Of a stretch of 37,784 nt of DNA, positions 17,717 through 26,253 are shown in pieces (the stretch's first letter is position 1; each line of letters begins with the position of its first letter). The notes beneath the pieces were generated by a model. The model saw only the letters and a program-made list of their open reading frames with translations. It had not been told where the DNA came from and did no database searches. The position numbers and the translations under genes were made by a program. The DNA is from Candidatus Caccoplasma merdipullorum (GTDB lineage Bacteria > Bacteroidota > Bacteroidia > Bacteroidales > G3-4614), in NCBI GenBank assembly GCA_017694415.1, contig JADIMW010000063.1, positions 1-37,784 of the forward strand, given 5' to 3'.

Positions 17717-19687
17717 TCAGAACAGACCTGCATCGATGGCCGTTACCCTGAACTCGGTACGGCGGTTTATCTGGTTTGCTATCTCTTGGTCGGCTTCGGG
17801 GAGGGTCAGTATATATGCTTCATCCAGAAGCGTGTCCACGGGGAACTGCGGGTATTGCTTTGCCAGACTTTTTGTTATCTTGACGGGGCGCGTCTTACCG
17901 TACCCTTTTGCCGTAAGTCTCTGCGGGGATATTCCGTTGGCTATGAGGTATTCTACTACCGCCTCTGCGCGCCGCTGCGACAAACGTTCGTTGTATTCGT
18001 CGCTTCCTTTCATGTCGGTATGCGCACCCAACTCTATCGAGATGTTCGGATTGTCGTTCAGTATCTTTACAAGCGATGTGAGGGCGGCTTCCGATTCGGG
18101 ACGTAGCGTTGCCTTGTCGAAGTCGAAAAATATGTCATCGACGGGTACAGGCTTGGCTATCGACGAGAGGACGAAATCGACCCAGTATGTCTCGTTCCTC
18201 TCTTCGGAATGGGTTGTCAGTTCTGCTCCGACATTCAGGTATCCGGGGCATCCGGCCATCATCACGTAATCGGTTCCGAGATTGAGCGGGAAACTGAAAT
18301 ATCCGTCGTTGTTTGAAAATTCTTTCAGATTTGTACCGTCGCGCCCTACAACGCGCAGTACGGCTCCGGAGATTACTTCGTCGTCTCTGTCCACGACATA
18401 CCCTTCTATCCAGACTTCTATACGCGGCAGCTCGAACGTGTATATGTGGTCGTAGCCGCGTGCATCGTTGCGGTTGGAACTGAGGTAACCGCTATTGTCG
18501 TTCACGAAGACTATGCCGAAATCGTCGGCAGCGGAGTTTATCGGAGCTCCCATGTTCTTGACATGCCAGTTCTGCATTTCGTCCTGATAGGCGAGAAATA
18601 TGTCCTGCCCTCCCATACCGGGATGGCCGTCGGAGGAGAAATAGAGGTCGCCGTTGGCTCGTACGTACGGAAAGAGTTCGTCGCCGGGTGTGTTTATTTG
18701 AGGGCCGAGGTTTTCTATCTCGGTCAAATCGTCGAGCGACACCCTCCATATATCTTTGCCGCCGTATCCTCCCGGCATGTCGGATACGAAATAGAGCCAC
18801 TCTGTACCGGGTTTTACGGCAGGGTGTGCAAATACCGACATGGAATCTATCCCTATCTCTACTTTTTCGCCCTTATGCCATGTTGCGTCGGAACGCTCCG
18901 ATGCGTATATGGAGACTGAGGAATCGGCATTTTTATCGACCGGGGCGAAACTGTAGTACATTGTCTGTCCGTCGGAGGAGAATGTTATTATTCCTTCATC
19001 GGCCTCGGTATTTAACTCTCCCTCTACGGGAACGGGTTTTTGCCATACGCCGTTTTCGTTCTGCGACGAGGAGAATATGTCATTGTTCTTCAACCCTGTT
19101 ATCTGGCTTTTATCTTTTCCGGTGGCCTTATCGTTGGTAGATGTGAAATAGATTGTGGTATAATCGTCGGGGAGGAACATGGGGCAGCATTCGCTACGCC
19201 GGGAATTGAAAAGATTGGCTCGTTTTACGACGAATCGCGTGGGGTGCTCTTTTTGTTCGAGCCCCAGTTCGCACCCTTCTATTCCTATTTGCGACAACTC
19301 GTGTCCGGGCACTATTGAAAGATATTGCCGGTAATTTTTCAGTGCATCGGCATATTTTCCCTGTTTGTGCAACTGGGTTGCGAGATAGAAGTATGACGTA
19401 CTGTCGGGATACCCGTATCGTATGGCGTTCTGATAGGCTGCCGACGAACGTGCGGCGGCATTCAGATAGCGGTAGCAGGTTGCCATGCTGTATGCTATCC
19501 GTCCGCGCAACGGGCGTTCTTTTACGGAGGAGGTCTTGTTATAGACTTTACGGTAGGTTTGAGCCGCGGCAAAATATTCGCCACGTTTGAACTGCGCGTC
19601 GGCGGTGCTGAGTTTGGCTGGATGACACGCCGCAAGCAGCGAAACTGCCGCAGTCATTATCAGGTATGTTATTTTTTTTATCTGCAT
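17717..19687 (-). CDS. porE: PorE-like lipoprotein: TPR, propeller, CRD and OmpA domains
   Basis: 656 residues. A lipobox ends at Cys21 (LLAAC). Tetratricopeptide-type helices cover about 25-135 (AQFKRGEYFAAAQTYRKVY); a PD40/WD40-like propeller covers about 150-415 with repeats such as YFSSDGHPGMGGQDIFLA and YFVSDMPGGYGGKDIWRV; a carboxypeptidase-regulatory-like domain (about 420-500, EGYVVDRDDEVISGAV) follows; and an OmpA-type peptidoglycan-binding domain closes it (about 515-650, IFFDFDKATLRPES, and HTDMKGSDEYNERLSQRRA). This exact four-domain order is that of PorE, a periplasmic type IX secretion component of Porphyromonas. Relatives with the same layout exist beyond that system, so the name is provisional. 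No promoter is clear in the 112 bases before it. Confidence 0.65.
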   Translation of the reverse strand: MQIKKITYLIMTAAVSLLAACHPAKLSTADAQFKRGEYFAAAQTYRKVYNKTSSVKERPLRGRIAYSMATCYRYLNAAARSSAAYQNAIRYGYPDSTSYFYLATQLHKQGKYADALKNYRQYLSIVPGHELSQIGIEGCELGLEQKEHPTRFVVKRANLFNSRRSECCPMFLPDDYTTIYFTSTNDKATGKDKSQITGLKNNDIFSSSQNENGVWQKPVPVEGELNTEADEGIITFSSDGQTMYYSFAPVDKNADSSVSIYASERSDATWHKGEKVEIGIDSMSVFAHPAVKPGTEWLYFVSDMPGGYGGKDIWRVSLDDLTEIENLGPQINTPGDELFPYVRANGDLYFSSDGHPGMGGQDIFLAYQDEMQNWHVKNMGAPINSAADDFGIVFVNDNSGYLSSNRNDARGYDHIYTFELPRIEVWIEGYVVDRDDEVISGAVLRVVGRDGTNLKEFSNNDGYFSFPLNLGTDYVMMAGCPGYLNVGAELTTHSEERNETYWVDFVLSSIAKPVPVDDIFFDFDKATLRPESEAALTSLVKILNDNPNISIELGAHTDMKGSDEYNERLSQRRAEAVVEYLIANGISPQRLTAKGYGKTRPVKITKSLAKQYPQFPVDTLLDEAYILTLPEADQEIANQINRRTEFRVTAIDAGLF

Positions 19688-19799
19688 CGTATCGTTTGGC
19701 CTCCCCTACTCTCCTAATAACGTCGGAGAATCCGTTTTATTGCAGGGAGGGAGGGGTAAGTATGCCGCGTGTTTTGCTGCGGTGTCGCAGGTCTCTTTT

Positions 19800-21023
19800 T
19801 TACTGTTTCAGCAGCAACGATGAATCGCCGTAACTGAGAAAACGGAACGAGTGTGTAAGGGCATAGTCGTATATGCTCCGCCAATCGCCCTCGACAAAGG
19901 CGGAGACTAAAAGGAGCAGCGTACTGTGCGGCTGGTGGAAATTGGTTATTATGCCTTCTGCTACCCTGAACTTGTACCCCGGTACTATTATTATCTGCGT
20001 GGAGGTTACGAGTTGCTGCATTTTTTCCTTGTCCATATATTCGGCTATGGCTGCGAAGGCTTCTTTTCGCGTAAGGGTGGCATTGTTCGTATAGGGTTGC
20101 CACTGTGTTACGGCAGGTGTTCCGTGCGGCGGCAGCTGCCCGCCGCGGGACAGGGAGACTCCGATATGGTAGAGCGACTCGAGGGTTCTGACCGAGGTTG
20201 TTCCTACGGCGACGACAAGTCGGTCGGTCGTGGCGAGTTCGCCGATAAGCGTTCGGTTCACGCTTATCAGCTCGGTATGCATTTCGTGCCCTCCTATCGT
20301 ATCGCTTTTTACGGGTTTGAACGTGCCTGCGCCTACATGCAGCGTCAGTTCGGCTTTTTCAACGCCTTTGGCTGAAAGGGCTTCGAGCACCTTAGGGGTA
20401 AAGTGCAGCCCTGCGGTGGGCGCCGCCACCGAACCGTCTATTTTGGAATATACGGTTTGGTATGTTTCTTTGTCGCTTTCTTGCGTAGCGCGGTTAAGGT
20501 ATGGGGGGATGGGTAATTCGCCGACGGCTTCGAGTACGGTTGCGAATGTCATGTCGGGGTCGTCCCAGCGGAATTCTATTATGCTGCCTGCCGGGTGCGC
20601 GCTTATTCTTTCGGCACGCAATATTATCTCCTGCCCGTTTATGCGGAGGGGATGACGGAGTTCTCCTTCTTTCCACTTTTTTGAATTGCCGACGAGGCAG
20701 AGCCAGCGGCATCGGGCCGTACTCTGGAACGACATGGCATAATCGGACGGGGTGTCGGGTTCGAGACAAAAGACTTCAATGTTTGCCCCGCTCTCCTTGC
20801 GGAAGCGGATACGCGCCTGTATTACGCGGGTATTGTTGAATACGAGAAGGGTATCGGACGGGAGTTGGTCGGGGAGCTTGTTGAATACGGTTTCGGAGAT
20901 TTTTCCTCCGCGGTAGAGCAACAGTTTGGACGTGTCCCTGCCGGGTACGGGAAACTTAGCTATCCGTTCGTCGGGTAGCGGGTAGTCGTATTCTTCTATT
21001 CTGATATCTTCGGGTCTATTCAT
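19800..21023 (-). CDS. queA: tRNA preQ1(34) S-adenosylmethionine ribosyltransferase-isomerase
   Basis: Moves the ribosyl part of SAM to 7-aminomethyl-7-deazaguanine at the wobble position of tRNA, giving epoxyqueuosine. The 407 residues include VFNNTRVIQARI near 60-71, the strongly conserved GSVAAPTAGLHFT (about 197-209), ELTLHVGAGTF and ITNFHQPHSTLLLLVSAF near the C-terminus. It is longer than the E. coli enzyme (356), mainly through inserts, which is common in this phylum. Its start lies inside the apbE end (8-base overlap), so the two genes are translated from one message although their roles are unrelated. Confidence 0.95.
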   Translation of the reverse strand: MNRPEDIRIEEYDYPLPDERIAKFPVPGRDTSKLLLYRGGKISETVFNKLPDQLPSDTLLVFNNTRVIQARIRFRKESGANIEVFCLEPDTPSDYAMSFQSTARCRWLCLVGNSKKWKEGELRHPLRINGQEIILRAERISAHPAGSIIEFRWDDPDMTFATVLEAVGELPIPPYLNRATQESDKETYQTVYSKIDGSVAAPTAGLHFTPKVLEALSAKGVEKAELTLHVGAGTFKPVKSDTIGGHEMHTELISVNRTLIGELATTDRLVVAVGTTSVRTLESLYHIGVSLSRGGQLPPHGTPAVTQWQPYTNNATLTRKEAFAAIAEYMDKEKMQQLVTSTQIIIVPGYKFRVAEGIITNFHQPHSTLLLLVSAFVEGDWRSIYDYALTHSFRFLSYGDSSLLLKQ

Positions 21024-22068
21024 CTTTTGTCATTTTTTTAAATCCGTCGGTCATATATTCTCCGTATGCGGCGGTATCGTTCACGGCGTATATCAAAAGT
21101 GCCTCGAGACCGGGTGTTGCCGCAAGTATCTTGCGGCTTTCGTCTATACCGAGTACCATGAATGCTGTTGCGTATGCGTCGGCTGTCATGCAGTCGGAGG
21201 CAAGAACTGTCGCGCTCAACAGTGTGTTTTGTGCCGGTTGGCCTGTGCGGGGGTCGATTGTGTGCCAAACACGACGGCCGTTTACGATTTTGTAGTTGCG
21301 GTAGTTGCCGGATGTTGCCATGGCGAGCTTGTCGGCATGTATCACGCGCTGGAGGGTCGTGGCGGTATCGGACGGGGTATCGATGCCGACGCTCCATTTT
21401 TTGCCGACGGGATTGTGGCCGGATGCGACTATCTCGCCTCCTATTTCCACGAGGTAATCGGTTATGCCCTTGCTGCGAAGGTATTCGGCTGTCAAATCGA
21501 CGGCATACCCTTTTGCTATGGCCGAAAAGTTGAGGGTTACTGAAGAGTCGCTTTTTTCTACACGTCCGTCGGGATGCAGTGTTATGTTTTTCATCCCGAC
21601 ATATTTCATTACGGTATCTATTGAGGCTTTGTCGGGGGTCAGACCTTTTTTATAGCCGAATCCCCACAGGTTTACCAACGGCGAAACGGTGGGGTCGAAT
21701 GCTCCGCCCGTCGCCTGTGATATTTCGGCGGAACGCTCTATCAGCGTTTTTATCCACTTGTCGGCGCGTACCGCAGTGTCGCCGCTGTTGATTGCGGTTA
21801 TGAGCGACTTGCCGTTGAACGGGGAGACGCTGTTGTCGAATCTTTTCAGCAACGCCTCTATCGAATCGCGATAGTCGGTATTGCTTTTATATGTTATGTG
21901 GTATATTGTCGAGAATATTATCCCTTCGTTGCGGCAGTAAGGGGTCTCTTTTTCCATTATCCCTGTCAGCCGTATTATTATGAATGCTGTCAGAAATATT
22001 ACGGCTGCCAGCCACCCTTTGAAGTTACGTATCGGTATCATCTTTTGTTGCGTTTTTTGGTATTGCAA
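21016..22068 (-). CDS. apbE: FAD:protein FMN transferase (ApbE family)
   Basis: Covalently attaches FMN to threonine residues of exported or membrane flavoproteins. The protein is 350 residues from MQYQ, or 341 from the in-frame ATG at 22041. A signal/anchor segment (LAAVIFLTAFIIIRLTGI) precedes the catalytic domain, which shows LVNLWGFGYKKG, NFSAIAKGYAVDLTAEYL, and HTIDPRTGQPA with the metal- and FAD-site residues; ASDCMTADAYATAFMVLG follows. Typical targets are NqrB/NqrC and RnfG/RnfD, none of which is in the window. It sits between a DUF5715-like lipoprotein and queA, and the three are probably one operon. Confidence 0.93.
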   Translation of the reverse strand: MQYQKTQQKMIPIRNFKGWLAAVIFLTAFIIIRLTGIMEKETPYCRNEGIIFSTIYHITYKSNTDYRDSIEALLKRFDNSVSPFNGKSLITAINSGDTAVRADKWIKTLIERSAEISQATGGAFDPTVSPLVNLWGFGYKKGLTPDKASIDTVMKYVGMKNITLHPDGRVEKSDSSVTLNFSAIAKGYAVDLTAEYLRSKGITDYLVEIGGEIVASGHNPVGKKWSVGIDTPSDTATTLQRVIHADKLAMATSGNYRNYKIVNGRRVWHTIDPRTGQPAQNTLLSATVLASDCMTADAYATAFMVLGIDESRKILAATPGLEALLIYAVNDTAAYGEYMTDGFKKMTKDE

Positions 22069-22085
22069 GTGTTTGTCTTTTTAGT

Positions 22086-22769
22086 CTAATTCCGGACTGT
22101 TATATGGTAACACCCTTGTTTTATTTCGTACTTTACATAGCACTCGCCACGGGCTCTAAGGGTTTTCAGTATTTCGGACAGCAGCAACCGCAATTGGCGG
22201 TCGGGGATTACGAACTGCCCGTCGGTTCTGTCGAAACGGCGGTATGTTATGTCGAATGTCGTACCGTACGAGTGCGCGGAGTTTTCCATGGCGTTTACGT
22301 TGTACCTGCGAAGCCTCTTTATATCGTCCTGCATGCGCAACAGACTGGTTACGATTATACGGTAATTGCCCCCTCCGCGGCTGCGCAACGTGTCGTTGAA
22401 CGAACGCCCTATCGTATCGAGGAGTTTTTTTGCCGACGGGACGAGATATGGATGCGAGTGTGTCAGGGAATCGATTTTATAGTATTCGCATGTTTCGACC
22501 TTTTCGAGCCGTGCGGAATCGGCAAGTTGTCGCAGGGCGGCGACGGAATCGATCGGAGCTATGCCTTTGGCGACGGCAACGCTTATGTGGTCGTCGTTCA
22601 TGTCATTGAAGTTCCGTCGGAAAGAGCCTGTAAAATTGGTTTTTATATTTTTCTCGACCAATATGTAGTACGGGTCTTTCGGCTGCTCTGTTTGCTTTCC
22701 GCAACCTGTCAGGGTTATGGCGAAAAGCAGTATTATCATCTTTACCGTATCTCTTTTTTTCTTTATCAT
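22086..22769 (-). CDS. Lipoprotein with an M15/DUF5715-like peptidase domain
   Basis: The frame is open from 22835, but MIKKKRDTVKMIILLF at 22769 supplies the signal peptide, with a lipobox ending in LTGC; 227 residues. The domain contains RIIVTSLLRM and then SAHSYGTTFDI, matching the SxHxxGxxxD zinc motif of M15 D,D- or L,D-carboxypeptidases; a late histidine (CYHITVRN) is in the right place for the third ligand, though the usual WxH context is altered. This fits the DUF5715 family of Bacteroidota. A role in trimming peptidoglycan peptides is likely but not certain. It precedes apbE by 17 bases. Confidence 0.7.
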   Translation of the reverse strand: MIKKKRDTVKMIILLFAITLTGCGKQTEQPKDPYYILVEKNIKTNFTGSFRRNFNDMNDDHISVAVAKGIAPIDSVAALRQLADSARLEKVETCEYYKIDSLTHSHPYLVPSAKKLLDTIGRSFNDTLRSRGGGNYRIIVTSLLRMQDDIKRLRRYNVNAMENSAHSYGTTFDITYRRFDRTDGQFVIPDRQLRLLLSEILKTLRARGECYVKYEIKQGCYHITVRN

Positions 22770-22801
22770 TCCGTTTTTACGGGTCGTATCTTTTACCCTC
22801 G

Positions 22802-22836
22802 CGAAATTAATAATTTTCCTTATACGGACGGTCAAA
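22802..22836 (-). promoter_or_regulatory. Weak promoter candidate for lipoprotein-apbE-queA
   Basis: On the minus strand TTTG (22836-22833) is followed after 23 bases by TAATTTCG (22809-22802), one mismatch from TAnnTTTG. The spacing is slightly long. It would start transcription about 26 bases before the lipoprotein ATG at 22769. Confidence 0.35.
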
Positions 22837-23066
22837 ACGGCATATTCTTAGATTGGTCTTTTTACTAAAATGAGGGTAAGCAAATGTTTCCGTCATGGAT
22901 GATTTGCGTTTCGCATGCCTTAACTCCGTGCTTTTTGCCGTAACATGCGGCTACTGCCGTTTTTTCGATATTTGCGTACGGCTGTTACTCTGTGTGCCGG
23001 CATGGCGGCGGGATTCATGTTTTTTTATCATTTGCCTGTATTGATTGGTGTTTGTTTATATAAAGA

Positions 23067-23099
23067 AGCCGCGCCGAAACTTTGAATCTCGGCGCGGCT
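23067..23099 (-). terminator. Strong intrinsic terminator after the aminotransferase gene
   Basis: AGCCGCGCCGA (23067-23077) and TCGGCGCGGCT (23089-23099) pair perfectly over 11 bases with an 11-base loop. Read on the minus strand, the stem is followed by TCTTTATATAAAC. It lies 86 bases beyond the aminotransferase stop codon and is the clearest terminator in the window. Confidence 0.8.
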
Positions 23100-23185
23100 C
23101 TTTGTATGGTCGATCCTCGTTTGACGGAAGTTTCGGCGTCAGCTCTTTTTTGCACTTTGCCGCCGTCTTACCCCCTCCGCACTTT

Positions 23186-24382
23186 TTATTTGAGGTTTGC
23201 CAATGTTTCTTTTACGCGCGTCATGGCTTCTTTTATGTTCTCATCGGATGTGGCGTATGAGAACCGCAGGTATTCGGGAGCTCCGAATGCTGCTCCGCCT
23301 ACTGCTGCCACGTGTCCTTTTTCGAGGAGGTACATTGCCAAATCGGCGGCATTGCTTATTGTCCTCTCTCCGTCCGATTTACCGAAATAGTAGCTTACTT
23401 CGGGGAATATGTAGAATGCTCCGTGCGGTATGTTTACCTTGAAGCCGGGTATCTCTTTTGCCAGACTTACTATCAAATCGCGACGGCGGCGGAATGCTTC
23501 GCACATTTCCTGTACGCACTCCTGCGGTCCGTTAAATGCTTCAACTGAAGCTTTTTGCGCTATCGAGCTCGGTCCTGACGTATATTGTCCCTGCAGTTTG
23601 TTGCAGGCTTTGGCCAACCACAGCGGGGCGGCCATGAATCCGATACGCCACCCTGTCATTGCGTATGCCTTGGATACTCCGTTTATCAACGCCACGCGTT
23701 CTTTTATTTCGGGGTATGCGGCTATGCTTGCGTGTCCTCCTACGTAATTTATGTGTTCGTATATTTCGTCGGCTATTATTATTACTCTCGGATGTTTTAC
23801 CAATACTTTTGCAAGTGCTGCCAGTTCTTCTGCGCTATATACGCTGCCGGTAGGGTTCGACGGTGAACAGAGTATCAATGCCTTGGTGCGGGGCGTTATG
23901 TTTTTCTCCAACTGCTCGGGGGTTATCTTGAAGTCTTGCTCTATGCCCGCGTTTACCAATACGTTGGTGCCTTCGGCGAGCTTTACCATCTCCATATAGC
24001 TTACCCATGCCGGAGTGGGGATTATTACTTCATCGCCCTTGTCTATTATGCAAAGCAATGCGTTGCATACGGATTGTTTTGCTCCGTTCGAAACGACTAT
24101 CTGCTCGGGTGCATAGTCGAGCCCGTTTTCTCTTTTGAGTTTTCCTGCTATGGCTTTTCTCAAATCCATATAACCGGGTACCGGCGAATAGAATGAAAAG
24201 TTGTCATCTATGGCTTTCTTGGCTGCGGTTTTTATATGTTCGGGAGTGAAAAAATCGGGTTCGCCGACACTCATGTTGATAACATCTATTCCTTGAGCTT
24301 TTAGCTCTGCGCTCTTCTGCGACATGGCCAGCGTTTCAGAAGGTGAAAGTGCAGCCAGTCTTTCGGATACTGTCTCTGACAT
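23186..24382 (-). CDS. aspC: Class I pyridoxal-phosphate aminotransferase, aspartate type
   Basis: 398 residues from MSETVSERLAAL; the in-frame ATG at 24454 lies upstream of the promoter and is excluded. The PLP lysine is Lys238 in SKAYAMTGWRIG, with Asp205 and Tyr208 in ADEIYEH and Asn176 in SPSNPTG binding the cofactor. The N-terminal INMSVGEPDF and the C-terminal YLRFSYATS (arginine that binds the substrate carboxylate) place it with the thermostable, AspB-like (subgroup I-gamma) aspartate aminotransferases rather than the E. coli type. It makes aspartate from oxaloacetate, or may use prephenate. It stands alone with its own promoter and terminator. Confidence 0.9.
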   Translation of the reverse strand: MSETVSERLAALSPSETLAMSQKSAELKAQGIDVINMSVGEPDFFTPEHIKTAAKKAIDDNFSFYSPVPGYMDLRKAIAGKLKRENGLDYAPEQIVVSNGAKQSVCNALLCIIDKGDEVIIPTPAWVSYMEMVKLAEGTNVLVNAGIEQDFKITPEQLEKNITPRTKALILCSPSNPTGSVYSAEELAALAKVLVKHPRVIIIADEIYEHINYVGGHASIAAYPEIKERVALINGVSKAYAMTGWRIGFMAAPLWLAKACNKLQGQYTSGPSSIAQKASVEAFNGPQECVQEMCEAFRRRRDLIVSLAKEIPGFKVNIPHGAFYIFPEVSYYFGKSDGERTISNAADLAMYLLEKGHVAAVGGAAFGAPEYLRFSYATSDENIKEAMTRVKETLANLK

Positions 24383-24419
24383 TTTTGTATTTTTTTGTTG
24401 TGTTATGGGTTTCGAGTGG

Positions 24420-24451
24420 CAAAGATACTTATAAATACGGTTGATGACAAA
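24420..24451 (-). promoter_or_regulatory. Promoter of the aspartate aminotransferase gene
   Basis: On the minus strand TTTG (24451-24448), 20 bases, then TATCTTTG (24427-24420): an exact match to the Bacteroidota consensus. The start of transcription would be near 24413, about 30 bases before the ATG at 24382. This is the best promoter in the window and fixes the start codon. Confidence 0.8.
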
Positions 24452-24583
24452 CAAATTTCCACTTATTCGGATATTTTTTTGTCATTTTTAATACGACACC
24501 GTCGATTTTGTACACAAATGCAATATACAGTAGTCAATCGGAGGGGTATGGCTTCACGGCGGAAATTCGTCGCGATTGTTTTT

Positions 24584-24955
24584 TCAGAGATTCTGCAGCA
24601 GTTGTTCGATGCGTTCTTCCAGCGCAACTCGTTCCAATGAGTAGGTACGGTCGTTTTCCTGCACGTAGAAGAGTATCTCCTGTGCTTTTCGCATATTGCG
24701 ACGGTCGGTATTGAGACGGCTGTCTTCCAACATTATCTTTACCAACAGTTCCAACAGTTCCCATATCGCTATGTGCGATATTATATCTTCGGTCTCTGTC
24801 TCTTCTATCCACCGGGCTGAGATTCCGAGCATCCCGTAACATTCATCCGCCACCGGCAGCGTATCGGGGTTTCCGGCTTCTTTTTTCTCTATAAGCCGGG
24901 AGAACTTTTTAGCCAGCTCTTCTATTTGCGCCAATAAGTAGTCTTTCCGCAACAT
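24584..24955 (-). CDS. Small helical cytoplasmic protein of unknown function
   Basis: 123 residues with no signal peptide and no membrane segment. The sequence is nearly all helix, rich in Glu, Leu and Arg, opening with MLRKDYLLAQIEELAKKFSRL and closing with an amphipathic stretch (LERVALEERIEQLLQNL). The N-terminal pattern recalls the small DUF6483 proteins of Firmicutes, but I cannot support that link beyond the first 25 residues. A -7 element at 25005-25012 lies about 50 bases upstream. It is divergent from the LOG-family gene. Even codon pattern and absence of overlapping alternatives support a real gene. Confidence 0.65.
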   Translation of the reverse strand: MLRKDYLLAQIEELAKKFSRLIEKKEAGNPDTLPVADECYGMLGISARWIEETETEDIISHIAIWELLELLVKIMLEDSRLNTDRRNMRKAQEILFYVQENDRTYSLERVALEERIEQLLQNL

Positions 24956-25004
24956 GTATTAATCTCTTTTTTGTTATGTCTAACTTGCTTGAATGTTTGT
25001 CGTA

Positions 25005-25012
25005 CAAATTTA
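25005..25012 (-). promoter_or_regulatory. -7 element for the small helical protein
   Basis: TAAATTTG read on the minus strand (25012-25005), about 43 bases from the predicted transcription start to the ATG at 24955. No -33 TTTG is seen. Confidence 0.45.
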
Positions 25013-25035
25013 GAGGTTATACGGATAAATTATTA

Positions 25036-25062
25036 TATCTTCGCTTATTGTTTTTAAATTTG
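25036..25062 (+). promoter_or_regulatory. Candidate -7 elements for LOG-kdsD-pfkB
   Basis: TATCTTCG (25036-25043) is one mismatch from TAnnTTTG and would start transcription about 18 bases before the ATG at 25068. TAAATTTG (25055-25062) matches exactly but ends only 5 bases before the ATG and would give a nearly leaderless message, so the first is preferred. Confidence 0.4.
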
Positions 25063-25067
25063 ACGGA

Positions 25068-25610
25068 ATGATTAAGAACATCGGTGTATTTTGTTCTTCT
25101 TACGACAATATTGGCAACGGATTTTTCGAGGAGGGCGTAAAACTTGGCGAATGGATAGGCAAAACCGGCAGAAGGCTTGTTTACGGAGGGGCTTCGCGCG
25201 GTTTGATGGAGTGTATCGCCCGCTCGGTAAAGGAGAACGGAGGGTATGTTACCGGAGTGCTTCCGTCTTCGCTGAAAGAAACGGGAGTCGCAAGCAGATT
25301 CCCCGATGAAACGATTACCGTCGGGTCGCTTTACGAGAGGAAGGAACGGCTTATAGAGCTGTCGGACATTATGATTGCAATGCCCGGAGGGTTCGGTACT
25401 CTCGACGAAGCTTTTACCGCCATTGCTTCCCGTCGGCTCGGTTATCACGATAAGGAGGTAGTATTCTGCAACACCGGCGGCATCTACGACGATTTGAATT
25501 TGCTTTTCGAAAAAATGATGAAGCAGCGTTTTGCCCCCGATTCGTATCTTAATTATTACAGGGTGCTTCCTTCGGTGGAGCTTTGTATAGAATATTTGGA
25601 AAATAAATAA
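25068..25610 (+). CDS. LOG-family protein (TIGR00730 type), nucleotide phosphoribohydrolase fold
   Basis: 180 residues of Rossmann-like LOG fold. The active-site motif PGGFGTLDE is at 106-114 and its partner arginine-lysine pair is in SLYERKERL (Arg91, Lys92). The N-terminal VFCSSYDN and LVYGGASRGLME fit as well. Family members cut nucleoside 5'-monophosphates into base and ribose 5-phosphate; in plants this releases active cytokinin, whereas in most bacteria they act on purine or pyrimidine nucleotides or have unknown roles. It is the first gene of a three-gene operon with kdsD and a sugar kinase, all handling phosphorylated pentoses or related sugars, which may hint at nucleotide or ribose salvage. 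Confidence 0.9.
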   Translation: MIKNIGVFCSSYDNIGNGFFEEGVKLGEWIGKTGRRLVYGGASRGLMECIARSVKENGGYVTGVLPSSLKETGVASRFPDETITVGSLYERKERLIELSDIMIAMPGGFGTLDEAFTAIASRRLGYHDKEVVFCNTGGIYDDLNLLFEKMMKQRFAPDSYLNYYRVLPSVELCIEYLENK

Positions 25611-25618
25611 TTTACAGA

Positions 25619-26233
25619 ATGGATTTCAAGGATGAGATTAACAGGATATTGAAGCATGAAGCTGAGGCTGTCCTCAATATTCCCGTAAACGACGAATTTG
25701 AAAAGGCTATCAGCCTTATCGTGGAACAAGTACACCGCAAAGGTGGAAAACTCGTTACCAGCGGCATGGGTAAGGCCGGGCAGATTGCCATGAACATCGC
25801 AACTACTTTCTGCTCGACAGGAACTCCGGCTACTTTCCTGCACCCGAGCGAGGCGCAGCACGGAGATTTGGGCATTCTTCAACGCAACGACATAATGCTG
25901 GTTATTTCCAATTCGGGGAAAACCAGAGAGATTCTCGAACTTATGACACTGGCTGCACGTTTATATCCGGAATTGAAATTCATCGTGATAACGGGAAATG
26001 CCGAGAGCCTGCTTGCCGAAAGTGCGGATATCTGTCTTTATACGGGAGGGCCTAAAGAGGTTTGCCCGCTCGGGCTGACTCCGACTACTTCGACTACGAT
26101 GATGACGGTTATAGGCGATATTCTCGTGGTCGGGACAATGAAGGCCATTGATTTCGACAAATCGCAATATGCCCTAAGACACCATGGCGGCTACCTCGGA
26201 CAACTTTCGCGCGAGGGAAGCAAAAAGGGATAA
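25619..26233 (+). CDS. kdsD: Arabinose 5-phosphate isomerase, SIS domain only
   Basis: Interconverts ribulose 5-phosphate and arabinose 5-phosphate, the first step toward Kdo for lipopolysaccharide. The 204 residues cover just the SIS sugar-isomerase domain: TSGMGKAGQIA (47-57), HPSEAQHGDLG (75-85, with the catalytic glutamate), ISNSGKTREI (96-105), PTTSTTMMTVIGD near 155-167 and a terminal RHHGGYLG with the catalytic histidine. E. coli KdsD has two extra C-terminal CBS domains (328 residues); they are absent here, a form seen in other Bacteroidota. It starts 8 bases after the LOG gene. GutQ-type function cannot be ruled out. Confidence 0.88.
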   Translation: MDFKDEINRILKHEAEAVLNIPVNDEFEKAISLIVEQVHRKGGKLVTSGMGKAGQIAMNIATTFCSTGTPATFLHPSEAQHGDLGILQRNDIMLVISNSGKTREILELMTLAARLYPELKFIVITGNAESLLAESADICLYTGGPKEVCPLGLTPTTSTTMMTVIGDILVVGTMKAIDFDKSQYALRHHGGYLGQLSREGSKKG

Positions 26234-26253
26234 ACTTACTTAAACCATACTTT

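Larger units (their letters stand above)
22770..23185. other. 416-base gap upstream of the lipoprotein-apbE-queA operon
   Basis: No gene or tRNA is recognisable on either strand. Its left end should hold the promoter for the minus-strand lipoprotein-apbE-queA operon, and its right end holds the strong terminator at 23067-23099 after the aminotransferase gene. Between about 22840 and 23060 only small hairpins (for example TGCG-TTT-CGCA near 22906) are visible. Confidence 0.4.
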
